Source of the DNA: Elymus sibiricus
Lineage: Eukaryota; Streptophyta; Magnoliopsida; Poales; Poaceae
Assembly: GCA_039707655.1 (NCBI GenBank)
Contig: CM077676.1
Span: 430,815,379-430,879,378, forward strand
Direction of reading: 5' to 3'
Length of the DNA: 64,000 bases
Shown: one piece after another, positions 34,026 through 46,563 of the stretch
Position numbering within the stretch: the first letter of the stretch is position 1
Layout: every line of letters begins with the position of its first letter
Notes under the pieces: model-generated
Told to the model about the DNA's origin: nothing
Seen by the model: only the letters and a program-made list of their open reading frames with translations
Databases searched by the model: none
Translations under genes and position numbers: made by a program

Positions 34026-34898
34026 CATTGATTTTCATTTCTTTTTTTTTTTGCGGAAAAAGACCTCAGATTATATTGCAACCAGGCAGTGGTACAAAGC
34101 ACCCCAACAAACAAGGAAATAACAAGAAGGTCCCTGGGGAACCAGCCTAGCTCTCCATCCGCCGCGGGCTGCCGGCGCGCCGCCGCTACCGCTGCCGCCG
34201 TACTCCTCCAGAGACAGCGTGACCTTGTAATCAGCAGCCGGATCAATCACGGACGGGAAGTCTTCAGCCTCGGTCACAGAGGACCAGCACGGAGGAGAGA
34301 GAGGAAGGCCAGCCACCGCTTGACCACGCCGGCGGCAATACAACCCAGAAGTCCAGCTTCTGTAGAGGCGATGGATACAGCCAGCGCGAGGCACCAGCAC
34401 ACCACCGCAGCACCCCCAGCACTCCGACGGCGAGACCAGAAGCAATCTCGCCGGGACGAAGACGGAGACGAGGGACAAAATTTCCAGCAGCCGACCGTCG
34501 CCTTCGCCGCGAAGACCAAGCCTGGAACACCAAGCCTCACCAGATCCACCGATCCAGAAGGACGCCACGCCGGAAGCTCGTCGACATCGCCACGAGGAAC
34601 GACGCCGGGATGGGGATCGAGCTCCAACACCTTTATTCCACAGCGCCGCCGCCGCCACCACCTCGCCAGCGGCACCAGGAGACCCTATCCTACTATCTAC
34701 ACGCCTTCGACACGAATCCGAGGCCCCCCCCACTCTCCAGCCACCTCCACGGCGGCCGGAGAGGAAGGGGACCGCCAGATCGGCCGTCGGCGGAGCGAGG
34801 AACAGAGCAGCGCTCCCTTTTCTCCTCTCTCTACAGTAGCACGAGGGAGGGGAAAGTGATATAATCTAATTAAAGCTAACTCATTGATTTTCATTTCT
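34026..34898 (-). mobile_element. Retroposon with poly-A tail and 17-bp target duplication
   Basis: Direct repeat CATTGATTTTCATTTCT at 34026-34042 and 34882-34898. Between them lie a poly-T run (34043-34052), the tail of a minus-strand insert, and about 830 bp of GC-rich sequence. The insert ends CTTTTTCCGCAAAAAA on the minus strand, like the end of the LINE at 59100. A 220-codon minus frame (34733-34071) has no known domain. It is most likely a non-autonomous LINE-type retroposon; family not recognised. Confidence 0.8.
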
Positions 34899-35004
34899 GT
34901 GAGAGGCACCGACATGTTACGTTTCCTGTTCACTTTGGTTCTCCTTTTTTAAAAGCAACTATACAAACGTCCTTTTTGAGATATGTAAACATCTATTTTA
35001 AATA

Positions 35005-35118
35005 CTCCCTCCGTCCGAAATTACTTGTCGCAGAAATGGTTGTATCTAGACATATTTTAAGTTATAGATACATTTATTTCTATCCATTTCCGCGACAAGT
35101 AATTTGGAACGGATGCAG
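35005..35118. mobile_element. Stowaway MITE, 114 bp
   Basis: Arms CTCCCTCCGTCCGAAATTAC and the complement of GTAATTTGGAACGGATGCAG, with ACTTGTCGCAGAAATGG opposite CCATTTCCGCGACAAGT. TA precedes it; TG follows. Confidence 0.88.
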
Positions 35119-35130
35119 TGCATGGATGTT

Positions 35131-35363
35131 TATTCCACACTATAAATGTATCTTTTTTTTATATGCAACTATTTCTTTTTTTGCGAAAAAAGCATTGAGA
35201 TCTACTACCTCCGTCATGTTCTAAATACATCCATTTCTATACATTTTTGCGACAAATAATTCAGGACAGAGGGAGTATTATTCCACAATATAAATGTATC
35301 TTTTCTGATATGTAACTATTTCCCTTTTTGCGAAAAAAAGCATTGAGATCTACTACCTCCGTC
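35131..35363. repeat. Duplicated 86-bp segment separated by a short Stowaway-type element
   Basis: 35131-35215 and 35278-35363 share TATAAATGTATCTTTT and GCATTGAGATCTACTACCTC. A Stowaway-like stretch (35207-35275, ending AGGACAGAGGGAG then TA) lies between them. Confidence 0.75.
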
Positions 35364-35591
35364 CTGGTTTATTAGCCCCCCCCCCCCCCTTGTATTTTGG
35401 GTCAAACTTTGACATTTGATTTAACTACCAAAAAATATATTATATATCACAGAAATAATATCATTGAAAACATCTTTCGAATATGAATGCAACAATATAT
35501 TTATCGCTATATTTCCCTATAAATTTGATATAACTTAAAGAGGTTTGACTTTTTAAAAAACTAATCACCGTAAATTTTGAAACAGAAGGAG
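35356..35591. mobile_element. Tc1/Mariner-type MITE, 236 bp
   Basis: Ends CCTCCGTCCTGGTTTATTAG and AATTTTGAAACAGAAGGAG flanked by TA. Inner match GGTCAAACTTTGAC opposite GAGGTTTGACTTTTT. Contains a C run at 35378-35390. Confidence 0.65.
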
Positions 35592-35764
35592 TAAAAAGAT
35601 TATGGAAACCCAACAAAACCAACAGCGCAGCAATGTGCGCCCATCCCTTCTAGTACATGTGAATCTTGCTAAAAATTGTGCTTTATTAAGTTAAGGAGTT
35701 GGATGTGCTGGTTCCACCATTCCTCCATGGAGATGAAAACCGGTACTTGTTTTGTAGTAATCGA

Positions 35765-36075
35765 AAACCAGCCCGCAACTATACTCCAAACGCCCTGAAC
35801 AAATGGCACCCCATCTCAAGGTGCTCATTAGTTTCAAACTCTGTGAGGCACCCCATCACAAGGTGCTCGTTAGTTTCAAACTCTGTGAGGCACATGCTAC
35901 ACACCTCCTCATAAGGCCAACCCCGAAAATTGAGACGATCCACGGTAAGGGCTTTCCAATGATGAATGGGCCAGGTAAAGAGCTTGCATTTCGGTTCGAT
36001 GCTTGCGTCCCATGACTTGCCACAAACAGGGAAACACAATCCTTCGAGTTGGAACCTATAACCTGAAATGGACGC
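35765..36075 (-). pseudogene. LINE reverse-transcriptase zinc-binding fragment
   Basis: Minus frames read KCKLFTWPIHHWKALTVDRL and FRGWPYEEVCSMCLTEFETNEHLVMGC, the zf-RVT pattern (W..K.L..DRL..RGWP....C..C...E..EHL...C) of plant LINE ORF2. A 36-bp tandem duplication repeats LTEFETNEHL(V/E)MGC. The fragment is short and degenerate. Confidence 0.75.
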
Positions 36076-36239
36076 ATCTTGAGGTTACATTGAATGAATC
36101 AACCTATAATCCCGGACCTCCTGTAATAGTGAACCCGTAGAAATTGAACCATGGTGGTCATGAATGACAATGCAAAAAAAAACCATAAATTTAACATTTG
36201 TGTGTGACGCTTGTGTCACACGTCACGTATCCGTCGTCT

Positions 36240-36803
36240 TTAGTACTACACCAATACACCATGTCGCTTGTTGAGAGGAGTGGATGTACAACAGCCTCAC
36301 CTTGTTGAGAGGAGTGGATGTACAATCTCAACAAGACTCCTATAGTTGATTTAATCAAATGTATCGCAAGTTAAGTCAATAACTCATCTTACCAATACAC
36401 CATGTCGCTAAGTTGTTGCATTTACTTCTTCTTACCTCCCATCTAGCGTGTGTGCATATATATTGCTCCCACCCGACATGGTTACAAGCATTCCAAAGAA
36501 GCTAACCACCATGGATAGTGCTAGTAATGATCCCCCCCCCCCCCTTCTCCCTCCTCTCTTTTTTGTTGGTCGTGCTCAGAGGGATTACAAAACACACGTT
36601 GTACCACATTAGATTTGGGAAGCATTAGGAAAAGATCTGCTTGTAGATAGCCGACTCCTGGCGATGCATCTAGTCTGCACCATGGGTCTTCCAGGGGGAT
36701 ATGCACATCGATAAGAGTATTAAAAAGACACCGAAATCATTATCGGAGAGGAACCAGTACCTCCTGTTCCGGAGACTACAAGTATGATATCTAGGCAAGT
36801 CAA
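36240..36803. repeat. Segmental duplicate B0 (left part), partner of 61081-61945
   Basis: Ordered similar blocks include GAGTGGATGTACAA, CAAGTTAAGTCAATAA, CATATATATTGCTCCC, AGCATTAGGAAAAGATC and GCACATCGATAAGAGT. It continues at 59111-59625 once the LINE insertion is removed. An internal 24-bp phrase (TTGTTGAGAGGAGTGGATGT) is repeated twice near 36268 and 36303. Confidence 0.8.
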
Positions 36804-38555
36804 CAATCGTGTCTATATTGGAGGTGACGCAAGAGGTGTTTGATCCTAAGTACCTTGGTTTGCCGGTTCCTGAAGGAAGAATGCATAAGGGGAAATTTGA
36901 AACATTGCAAGACCGGCTTAGGAAGAGACTTGTTGACTGGAGTGAACAGTATATGGCCACTTCAAGCAAGGAATTGTTAATTAAGTCGGTTGCGCAAGCC
37001 ATACCCACCTATGTTATGAGTGTGTTCCGGTTACCGGTGTCTGTTCTGGATGATCTCACACGGTTAATGCGGCAATATTGGTGGGGAGTGGAGAAAGGAA
37101 AAAGAAAGATGGCCTGGTTGAGCTGGGATAAAATGAGACTTCCAAAGTCCAGGGGCGGTATGGGCTTCCGTGACATGCGTGCATTTAATCAGGCACTGCT
37201 TGCGAAGCAGGCATGGCGGCTTCTTGAGGCTCCGGACAGTTTGTGTGCTCGCTTGCTACGTGCGAAGTACTACCCCAATGGGAACCTATTGGATACAGTT
37301 TTTACAGGAAATTCTTCAGTGGTATGGAAGGGAATTGAACATGGTCTGGAGCTGGTTAAAAAAGGGATCATTTGGCGGGTTGGAGATGGTTCATTGATAC
37401 GGACATGGAGGGACCCTTGGATCCCACGTGGCCATAATTTCCGACCGGTTACACCTAAAAGAAACTGTCGCTTCAATCGGGTGTCTGATTTTGTTGATGA
37501 TAATGGTGCATGGAGGGTGCAACGGTTGAACGACCACTTTTGGCCGATGGACGTACGCGAAATTCTCAAAATCCGTACCTCACCGAGACAACGTCAAGAT
37601 TTCTTCGCCTGGCATCCAGAGAAGAATGGCCGGTTCTCTGTGAAAAGTGCGTACCACTTGGCAACGGCCGAGCATGATGAGCAGTTCGCCGGCGGGGCAT
37701 CCAGCGCTAACCCTGACGGGAACCGCTCCATTTGGAACCTGATTTGGCAATCTACTGTACCCCTGCGGATGAAGCACACGGCATGGCGAGCGGCTACAGG
37801 GGCACTGCCTACTGTAGCGTGCATGCAGTATAGACATCTAGCGACGCGTAGTACATGCCCCATCTGCTGTACTGTAGACGAGGATAGCTTCCATGCTTTG
37901 ATTGCATGCAGCCATGCACGTACAATCTGGGAGGCTATGAGGAATGTCTGGTCGCTTCCCCAGGATCAGCTTCTCATTAACAGTGGCAAAGAATGGTTGC
38001 TGAACATGCTGCTTAATTGCACTGCTGCTGAGCGGGGCCGAACTCTTATGCTTATTTGGCGTATTTGGCAATTAAGAAATGATCTTACTCATGATAAAGA
38101 AGTTCCTCCGGTCGCCACTACGGTTGATTTTCTGGACAGCTATATGAAGTCTATTGGAGATACTAGAAAGTATAGCACAGAGGAAATACTTAAAGGTAAA
38201 ATGCTGGTTGCGGATTGCGCTTTGCCTGAAGCAAGAATTACCCATGTTCCTAAACCTAGGCCGGCCCCGGCTACTGAGTACGTTGCTTTGTCAGTTGATG
38301 GTTCATTCTCGGTGGAATCCGGCGCGGCGGCGGCAGGAATGATTCTTCGACGACATGATGGTTCACTTATTTTTGCAGCATATCGATTTATTTTCAATTG
38401 TAACGATGCACTGGAAACTGAGATACATGCAATCATGCAAGGGTTGGCGCTAGCTATACAACATTCCACCCTTCCAGTCATTGTCCAATCTGATTCAAGT
38501 GAGGCCTTATCTTGTCTATCAGGGAATAGACTTGATCGTTCTGCCTATGGTCATC

Positions 38556-40314
38556 TGTTGGAAATATGCCCTAGAGGCAATAATAAAATGGTTATTATCA
38601 TATTTCCTTGTTCATGATAAAGGTTCATTATTCATGCTAGAATTGTATTGACCAGAAACTTAAATACATGTGTGGATACATAAACAAATACCGTGTCCCT
38701 AGTGAGCATCTACTAGACTAGCTCGTTGATCAAAGATGGTTAAGGTTTCCTAACCATAGACATGAGTTGTCATTTGATAACGGGATCACATCATTACGAG
38801 AATGATGTGATGGACAAGACCCAACCGTAAGCTTAGCACCAGATCGTTTAGTTTATTTGATACAGCTTTCTTCGTGTCAAGTATCTGTTCCTTAGACCAT
38901 GAGATCGTGCAACTCCCTGACACCGGAGGAATACTTAGTGTGTATCCAAACGTCACTTCGTAACTGGGTGATCATAAAGGTGCTCTACAGGTATCTCCAA
39001 AGGTGTTTGTTGGGTTGACACGAATCGAGACTGGGATTTGTCACTCCGCATGACGGAGAGATATCTCTGGGCCCTCTCGGTAATACAACATCGTAAAGAG
39101 CTTGCAAGCAATGTGGCTAATGGGTTAGTCATGGGATCTTGTATTACGGAACGAGTAAAGAGACTTGCCGGTAACGAGATTGAACTAGGTATGGAGATAC
39201 CGACGATCGAATCTCGGGCAAGTAACATATCGCCGGACAAAGGGAATTGCATACGGGATTAACCGAATCCTTGACATCGTGGTTCAACCAATAAAAGATC
39301 TTCGTGGAATATGTAGGAATCAATATGGGCATCCAGGTCCCGCTATTGGTTATTGACCGGAGAGATGTCTCGGTCATGACTACATGATTCCCGAACCCGC
39401 AGGGTCGCACGCTTAACGTTCGTTGACACTAGAGTAGTATTGGGATATTTGATGATTGGTAACCGAATGTTGTTCGGAGTCGCGGATGAGATCCCGGACG
39501 TCACGAGTAGTCTCGGAATGGTCGAGAGGTAAAGATTTATATATGGGAAGTCATATTTTGGGTTCCGGAAAAAGGTGCAGTTTTTTCGGTATTGTACCGG
39601 GAAGCTTCCAGAAGGTTCCGGAGGATTCCGGAGGGGTCCGGAATTCCACAAGTGGGTCCACCACGTCCCAAGGGCTGGCATGGGATGAGGAGAGGCGTCC
39701 TGGCCTTATTGGGCTAGGCGCACCAAGTCCTCAAAAGCCCATGTGGCTAGGGAAGGGGAAAAATGGGAGTCCTAGTAGGAATAGGATTGGACTTGGAGTC
39801 CAAGTCCTCCCCCCTTGGCTGCGCCCTAGGGCTTGGAGGGGCTGTTCCCCACGCCCCTCCACCTATATATATAGAGGAGGGGGCGCCCCAAGAGGACACA
39901 CCAAGCCCTTGGCGCCCCTCTCTCTCCCGTTACTCCGTAGCTCCTCCATCCTCGTTCTTGTAGCGCTTGGTGAAGCCCTGCTGAACTAGCTCCACCACCA
40001 CCATCACCACCACGCCGTCGTGCTGGTTGTGATCCCATCTACTTCTCCGCCTTCTCTTGCTGTATCAAGGAGGAGGAGACGTCATCGAGCCGCACGTGTG
40101 CTAAACTCGGAGGTGTCGTCCGTTCGGCACTAGATCAGTTGGATCGTGATCGGATCGCGAAGAGTACGACTACATCAACCGCGTTATATACGCTTCCGCT
40201 TTCGGTCTACGAGGGTACGTAGACACAGTCTCCCCTCTCATTGCTATGTTTCTCCTAGATAGATCTTGGGTGTTCGTAGGAAAAAATTTGATTTTCATGC
40301 TTCGTTCCCCATCA
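38556..40314 (+). repeat. 5' LTR of Copia-2
   Basis: 1759 bp. TATA-like CTATATATATAG at 39863-39874. Block identical in all four Angela-like LTRs at 39151-39249. The uninterrupted sequence GATGGTTAAGGTTTCCTAAC around 38740 shows the empty site of CACTA-2. Confidence 0.96.
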
Positions 40315-40315
40315 G

Positions 40316-40334
40316 TGGCATCATGAGCCAGGTT
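40316..40334 (+). other. Primer binding site of Copia-2
   Basis: TGGCATCATGAGCCAGGTT, one base after the LTR; close to the initiator Met-tRNA complement with one substitution and one extra base. Confidence 0.7.
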
Positions 40335-41602
40335 TATGCGTAGATGTATATGCACGAGTAGAACACAAAAGTTGTGGGCGTTGATGCTCAAATTGCTTAC
40401 CTCTCTTGTCTTATTTGGATTCGGCGGTATTGTGGGATGAAGCGGCTCGGACCAACCTTACATGCCCTCGCACATGAGACCGGTTCCACCGACTAACATG
40501 CAACTTGTTTTGCATAAGGTGGCTAGCGGGTGTATGTCTCTCCTACTTTAGTTGAATCTAATTTGATGAAGGCGGTCCTTATAGAAGGTTAAAAGGCAAC
40601 TTGATTATCACCGTTGTGGCTTTGCATAAGTAAGAACGGTTCTTACTAGTTGCCCATAGCAGCCACGTAAAATTTGCAACAACAAAGTAGAGGACGTCTA
40701 ACTTGTTTTTGCAGGGCATGTTGTGATGTGGTATAGCCAAAACGTGATGTGATATATGTTGATGTATGAGATGATCATATTTTGTAATAGGTTCACGACT
40801 TGCATGTCGATGAGTACGGCAACCGGCAGGAGCCATAGGGTTGTCTTTAATTTATTGTATGACCTGCGTGTCAATCATTAAACGCCATGTAATTGCTTTA
40901 CTTTATCGCTATGCGTTAGCAATAGTTATATATGCAATAGTTGGCGAGACAACCACGTGACGACACGATGATGGAGATCATGATGATGGAGATCATGGTG
41001 TCATGCCGGTGACGATGGAGATCATGCCGGTGCTTTGGAGATGGAGATCAAAAGCACAAGATGATGATGGCCATATCATGTCACATATTGATTGCATGTG
41101 ATGTTTATCTTTTTATGCATCTTATTTTGCTTAGGACGACGGTAGCATTATAAGATGATCCCTTCACTTAATTTCAAGATAAAAGTGTTCTCCCTAAGTA
41201 TGCACCGTTGCGAAAGTTCGTCGTTTCGAAGCACCTCGTGATGATCGGGTGTGATAGACTCTACGTTCGCATACAACGGGTGTAAGCCAGTTTTACACAT
41301 GCAGAATACTTGGGTTAAACTTGACGAGCCTAGCATGTACAGACATGGCCTCGGAACACAGGAGACCGAAAGGTCGAACATGAGTCATATAGTAGATATG
41401 ATCAACATGGAGATGTTCACCATTGATGCCTACTCCATCTCACGTGATGATCGGACATGGGTTAGTTGATTTGGATCATGTGTCATTTAGACAACTTGAG
41501 GGATGTTGATTTAAGTGGGAGTTCATTAGTAATTTGATTAACTGAACTAAATTATCATGAACTTAGTCTTAATTGTCTTTGCAAAATTTGTGTTGTAGAT
41601 CA
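40335..41602 (+). other. Copia-2 untranslated leader
   Basis: About 1.27 kb before gag, similar to the Copia-1 leader. Contains GATGATGGAGATCATG repeats (40967-41050). No protein recognised. Confidence 0.6.
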
Positions 41603-44600
41603 ATGGCCCGCGTTGTAGTTCCCCTGAATTTTAATGCATTCCCTAGAGAAAGCTAAGTTGAAAGATGATGGAAGCAACTATGCGGACTAGGTCCGTAACT
41701 TGAGGATTATCCTCATTGCTGCACAGAAGGCTTATGTCCTTGATGCACCGCTAGGTGACGCACCCCCTCCAGCATCGTCTGTGGATGTTGTGAACATCTG
41801 GCAGGCACGTTCTGATGACTACTCGATAGTTCAGTGCGCCATGCTTTACGGCTTAGAACCGGGGCTCCAAAGACGTTTTGAGCACCACGGAGCATATGAG
41901 ATGTTCCAGGAGCTGAAATTGGTATTTCAAGCTCATGCCTGGGTCGAGAGGTATGACATCTCCGACAAGTTCTTTAGCTGTAAAATGGAGGAGAACAGTT
42001 ATGTTAATGAGCATATACTCAGAATGTCTGGGTTGCACAACCGCTTGACTCAGTTGGGAGTTAATCTTCCAGATGACTCGGTTATTGACAGAATTCTCCA
42101 ATCACTGCCACCAAGATATAAGGGCTTTGTGATGAACTATAATATGCAAGGGATGGAGAAAACACTTCCCGAGCTCTTCACGATGCTTAAGGCCGCGGAG
42201 GTAGAAATCAAGAAGGAGCATCAAGTGTTGATGGTTAAAAAGACCACTAGTTTCAAGAAAGGCAAGGGAAAGAAAGGGAACTTCAAGAAGAACGGTAAAG
42301 CAGTTGCCGCTCCCGTGAAGAAACCCAAGGCTGGACCCAAACCTGAGAGTGAGTGCTTCTACTACAAGGGGAATGGTCACTGGAAGCGGAACTGCCCCAA
42401 GTACTTGGCAGATAAGAAGGCTGGCAACGTCAACAAAGGTATATTTGATATACATGTTATTGATGTGTACCTTACTAGTGCTCGTAGTAGCGCCTGGGTA
42501 TTTGATACTGGTTCGGTTGCTAATATTTGTAACTCGAAACAGGAGCTGCGGAATGAATGAAGACTGGCTAAGGAGGAGGTGACGATGCGCGTCGGAAATG
42601 GTTCCAAGGTTGATGTGATCGCCGTTGGCACGCTACCTCTACATCTACCTTCGGGATTAGTTTTAAACCTAAATAATTCTTATTTGGTGCCTGTGTTGAG
42701 CATGAACATTATATCTGGATCTTGTTTATTGCGAGACGGTTATTCATTTAAGTCAGAGAATAATGGTTGTTCTATTTATATGAGTAATATCTTTTATGGT
42801 CATGCACCCCTTGTGAATGGTTTATTCTTGTTGAATCTCAATCATAGTGATACACATATTCATAATATTGATGCCAAAAGATGCAAAGTTAATAATGATG
42901 GTACCACATATTTGTGGCACTGCCGCTTAGGTCATATTGGTGTAAAACGCATGAAGAAACTCTATGCCGATGGACTTTTGGAATCTCTTGATTATGAATC
43001 ATTTGAGACATGTGAACCATGCCTCATGGGCAAGATGACTAAAACTCCGTTCACCGGAACAATGGAGCGAGCTAGTGACTTATTGGAAATAATACATACT
43101 GATGTATGCGGTCCAATGAGTGTTGAAGCACGCGGTGGATATCGTTATTTTCTTACCTTCACAGATGATTTGAGTAGATATGGGTATATTTACTTAATGA
43201 AACACAAGTCTGAAACATTTGAAAAGTTCAAGGAATTTCAGAGTGAAGTGGAAAATCATCGTAACAAGAAAATAAAGTTTCTACGATCTGATCGTGGAGG
43301 TGAATATTTGAGTTACGAGTTTGGTATGCATTTAAGACAATGTAGAATTGTTTCACAGCTCACGCCACCTGGAACACCACAGCGTAATGGTGTGTCCGAA
43401 CGTCGTAATCGTACTCTATTGGATATGGTGCGTTCTATGATGTCTCTTACCGATTTGCCATTATCGTTTTGGGGTTATGCATTAGAGACAGCCGCATTCA
43501 CTTTAAATAGGGCACCGTCTAAATCCGTTGAGACGACACTGTATGAGTTGTGGTTTGGCAAGAAACCTAAGTTGACGTTTCTTAAAGTTTGGGGATGCGA
43601 CGCTTATGTCAAGAGGCTTCAGCCTGATAAGCTCGAACCCAAAGCGGAGAAGTGTGTCTTCATAGGATACCCTAAAGAGACCATTGGGTATACCTTCTAC
43701 CACAGATTCGAGGGCAAGATCTTTGTTGCCAAGAATGGGTCCTTTCTAGAGAAGGAGTTTCTCTCGAAAGAAGTGAGTGGGAGGAAAGTAGAACTTGATG
43801 AGGTAATCGTACCTTCTCTCGAATTGGAAGGTAGCACATCACAGAAAACAGTTCTCGTGATGTCTACACCAACCGAAGAGGAAGCTAATGATGATGATCA
43901 TGAAACTTCGGATCAAGTTACTACTGAACTTCGTAGGTCGACCAGGGTACGTTCCGCACCAGAATGGTACGGTAATCCTGTCCAGGAAGTCATGTTGTTA
44001 GACAACGGCGAACCTACGAACTATGAAGAAGCTATGATGAGCCCAGATTCTGACAAATGACTTCAGGCCATGAAATCTGAGATAGGATCCATGTATGAGA
44101 ATAAAGTATGGACTTTGGTGGACTTGCCCGATGATCGGCAAGCCATTGAGAATAAATGGATCTTTAAGAAGAAGACAGACGCTGATGGTAATGTCACCGT
44201 CTATAAAGCTCGACTTGTCGCAAAGGGTTTCCGACAAGTTCAAGGGGTTGACTACGATGAGACTTTCTCACCCGTAGCGATGCTTAAGTCTGTTAGAATT
44301 ATGTTAGCTATTGCCGCATTTTATGATTATGAGATCTGGCAAATGGACGTCAAAACGGCATTCCTTAACGGGTTTCTTAAAGAAGAATTGTATATGATGC
44401 AACCAGAAGGTTTTGTCGATCATAAGGATGCTAACAAAGTATGCAAGCTCCAGCGATCCATCTATGGACTGGTGCAAGCATCTCGGAGTTGGAATATACG
44501 CTTTGATGAGGTGATCAAAACTTTTGGTTTTATACAAACTTACGGAGAAGCTTGTATTTACAAAAACGTGAGTGGGAGCTCTGTAGCATTTCTAATATTA

Positions 44601-45584
44601 TATGTGGATGACATATTGTTGATTGGAAATGATATAGAATTTCTGGAAAGCATAAAATGATATTTGAATAAGAGTTTTTCAATGAAAGACCTCGGTGAAG
44701 CTGCTTATATATTGGGCATCAAAATCTATAGAGATAGATCAAGACGCCTAATAGGACTTTCACAAAGCACATACCTTGACAAAGTTTTGAAGAAGTTCAA
44801 AATGGATCAGTCAAAGAAAGGGTTCTTGCCTGTATTGCAAGGTGTGAAGTTGAGTAAGACTCAAAGCCCGACCACGGCAGAAGAAAGAGAAAGGATGAAA
44901 GTCATTCCCTATGCTTCAGTCATAGGCTCTATAATGTGTGCCATGTTGTGTACCAGACCTGATGTGTGCCTTGCCATTAGTCTGGCAGGGAGGTACCAAA
45001 GTGATCCAGGAGTAGATCACTGGACAGCGGTCAAGAATATCCTGAAGTACCTGAAAAGGACTAAGGACATGTTTCTCGTTTATGGAGGTGACGAAGAGCT
45101 CGTCGTAAAGGATTACGTCGATGCTAGCTTCGACACAGATCCGGATGACTCTAAGTCTCAAACCGGATACGTATTTATATTAAATGGTGGAGCGGTCAAT
45201 TGGTGCAGTTCCAAGCAGAGTGTCGTGGCGGGATCTACATGTGAAGCGGAGTATATAGCTGCTTCGGAAGCAGCGCAAGAAGGAGTCTGGATGAAGGAGT
45301 TCATATCCGATCTAGGTGTAATACCTAGTGCATCGGATCCAATAACTATCTTTTGTGACAACACTGGAGCTATTGCCATTGCCAAGAAGCCCAGGTTTCA
45401 CAAGAGAACCAAGCACATCAAGCGTCGTTTCAACTCTGTTCGTAATTATGTTAAGGATGGAGACATAGAACTTTGCAAAGTACATACGGATCTAAATGTA
45501 GCAGACCCGTTGACTAAACCTCTTCCACGGGCAAAACATGATCAACACCAGGACTCCATGGGTGTTAGATTCATTACAATGTAA
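41603..45584 (+). pseudogene. Copia-2 gag-pol polyprotein with one frameshift and four stops
   Basis: ATG at 41603 is followed by an extra base near 41642 (AATGCATTCCCTAGAG). The main frame then has TAG at 41688-41690 (where Copia-1 has Trp), and TGA at 42558-42560, 44058-44060 and 44658-44660; otherwise it is open to 45584. Domains: gag with CCHC-like knuckle changed to CFYYKGNGHWKRNC (second Cys is Tyr), protease (WVFDTGSVANI), integrase (HTDVCGPM, SDRGGEY, NGVSERRN), RT (MDVKTAFLNGF, YVDDILLI), RNase H (YVDASFDTD, CEAEYIA). The lost zinc-knuckle Cys is a further defect. Confidence 0.93.
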
Positions 45585-45606
45585 ACTAGATTATTGACTC
45601 TAGTGC

Positions 45607-45617
45607 AAGTGGGAGAC
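45607..45617 (+). other. Polypurine tract of Copia-2
   Basis: AAGTGGGAGAC directly before the 3' LTR, identical to Copia-1. Confidence 0.8.
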
Positions 45618-45834
45618 TGTTGGAAATATGCCCTAGAGGCAATAATAAAATGGTTATTATCATATTTCCTTGTTCATGATAAAGGTTTATTATTCATGCT
45701 AGAATTGTATTGACCGGAAACTTAAATACATGTGTGGATACATAAACAAATACCGTGTCCCTAGTGAGCCTCTACTAGACTAGCTCGTTGATCAAAGATG
45801 GTTAAGCACTAGTAGAAAAAGGGCCTTATGTGAG

Positions 45835-46050
45835 ACACATTAGTCCCGGTTTGTAACTGAACCGGCACTAACGTGACCATTAGTGCCGGTTCCAACAGCT
45901 AGGCGGGCGGCGCTCATTAGTACCGGTTCGTGGCGAACCTATAGTACCGGTTCGTGCCACGAACCGGTACTAAATAGGTGGTGGCAGGCTGTTGTCAGGC
46001 TGGGGCCTAACAGGACCTTTAGTCCCGGTTCGTATAACCAACCGGTACAA
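45835..46050. repeat. Left subterminal repeats of CACTA-2
   Basis: Copies of (T)TAGT(A/C/G)CCGGTT in both orientations, e.g. ATTAGTCCCGGTTTG, ATTAGTGCCGGTTCC, AGTACCGGTTCGTGCC followed by GAACCGGTACTAAA. Immediately followed by a TATA box. Confidence 0.85.
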
Positions 46051-46060
46051 AAGATCATCC

Positions 46061-46068
46061 TATATAAA
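46061..46068 (+). promoter_or_regulatory. TATA box of the left transcription unit of CACTA-2
   Basis: TATATAAA in the context ATCCTATATAAACCC, right after the subterminal repeats and about 500 bp before the first ATG. A 5' leader with introns is plausible (donor at AAAG/GTTAGC near 46206, acceptor near 46366). Confidence 0.65.
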
Positions 46069-46563
46069 CCCTTCGTCCAGCCCAAGCCGAAGCGCTCTGT
46101 TTTTCCCCCTCTCTGTTTTCTTCCCCTCTTGCTCGAGCTCACCTCCATTTTTGCCAAAATTTGTCCAAGATTTGAAGGCACCCCATCCATCCAAGTGATC
46201 ACAAAGGTTAGCAACTTTGTCCTTTCATCTCTCATTGCTAGATTAGCTCTTGCAATGCTCTATAAGTATAGTGATTTGTGGGTTTTATTTTGGGAGGAAT
46301 TATATGTGGTAGTATTTGATTTATATGCAATTTGAGGTCAATATAACTCTTAGTTTGCATATGTAGGTGTGGTTTACTTAGTGCCTTCCCGTCTCCGTCG
46401 TAAGCACCGTCGATCGCCCGCACCGTCCCGTCGCCGGCACCACCTTGTGGTGAGCCTCTTGTTCTTATCTTTTTTATATAAAAAAAATCATGTTTGTGTG
46501 ATTTAGATATATAGTTACTTGTATAATTATCTTACCCGTACGTTGTTTGTTATACATAGTGCC

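Noticed and set aside
34071..34859. 220-codon minus frame and 256-codon plus frame
   Set aside because: Lie in a retroposon bounded by a target duplication; no domain on either strand.
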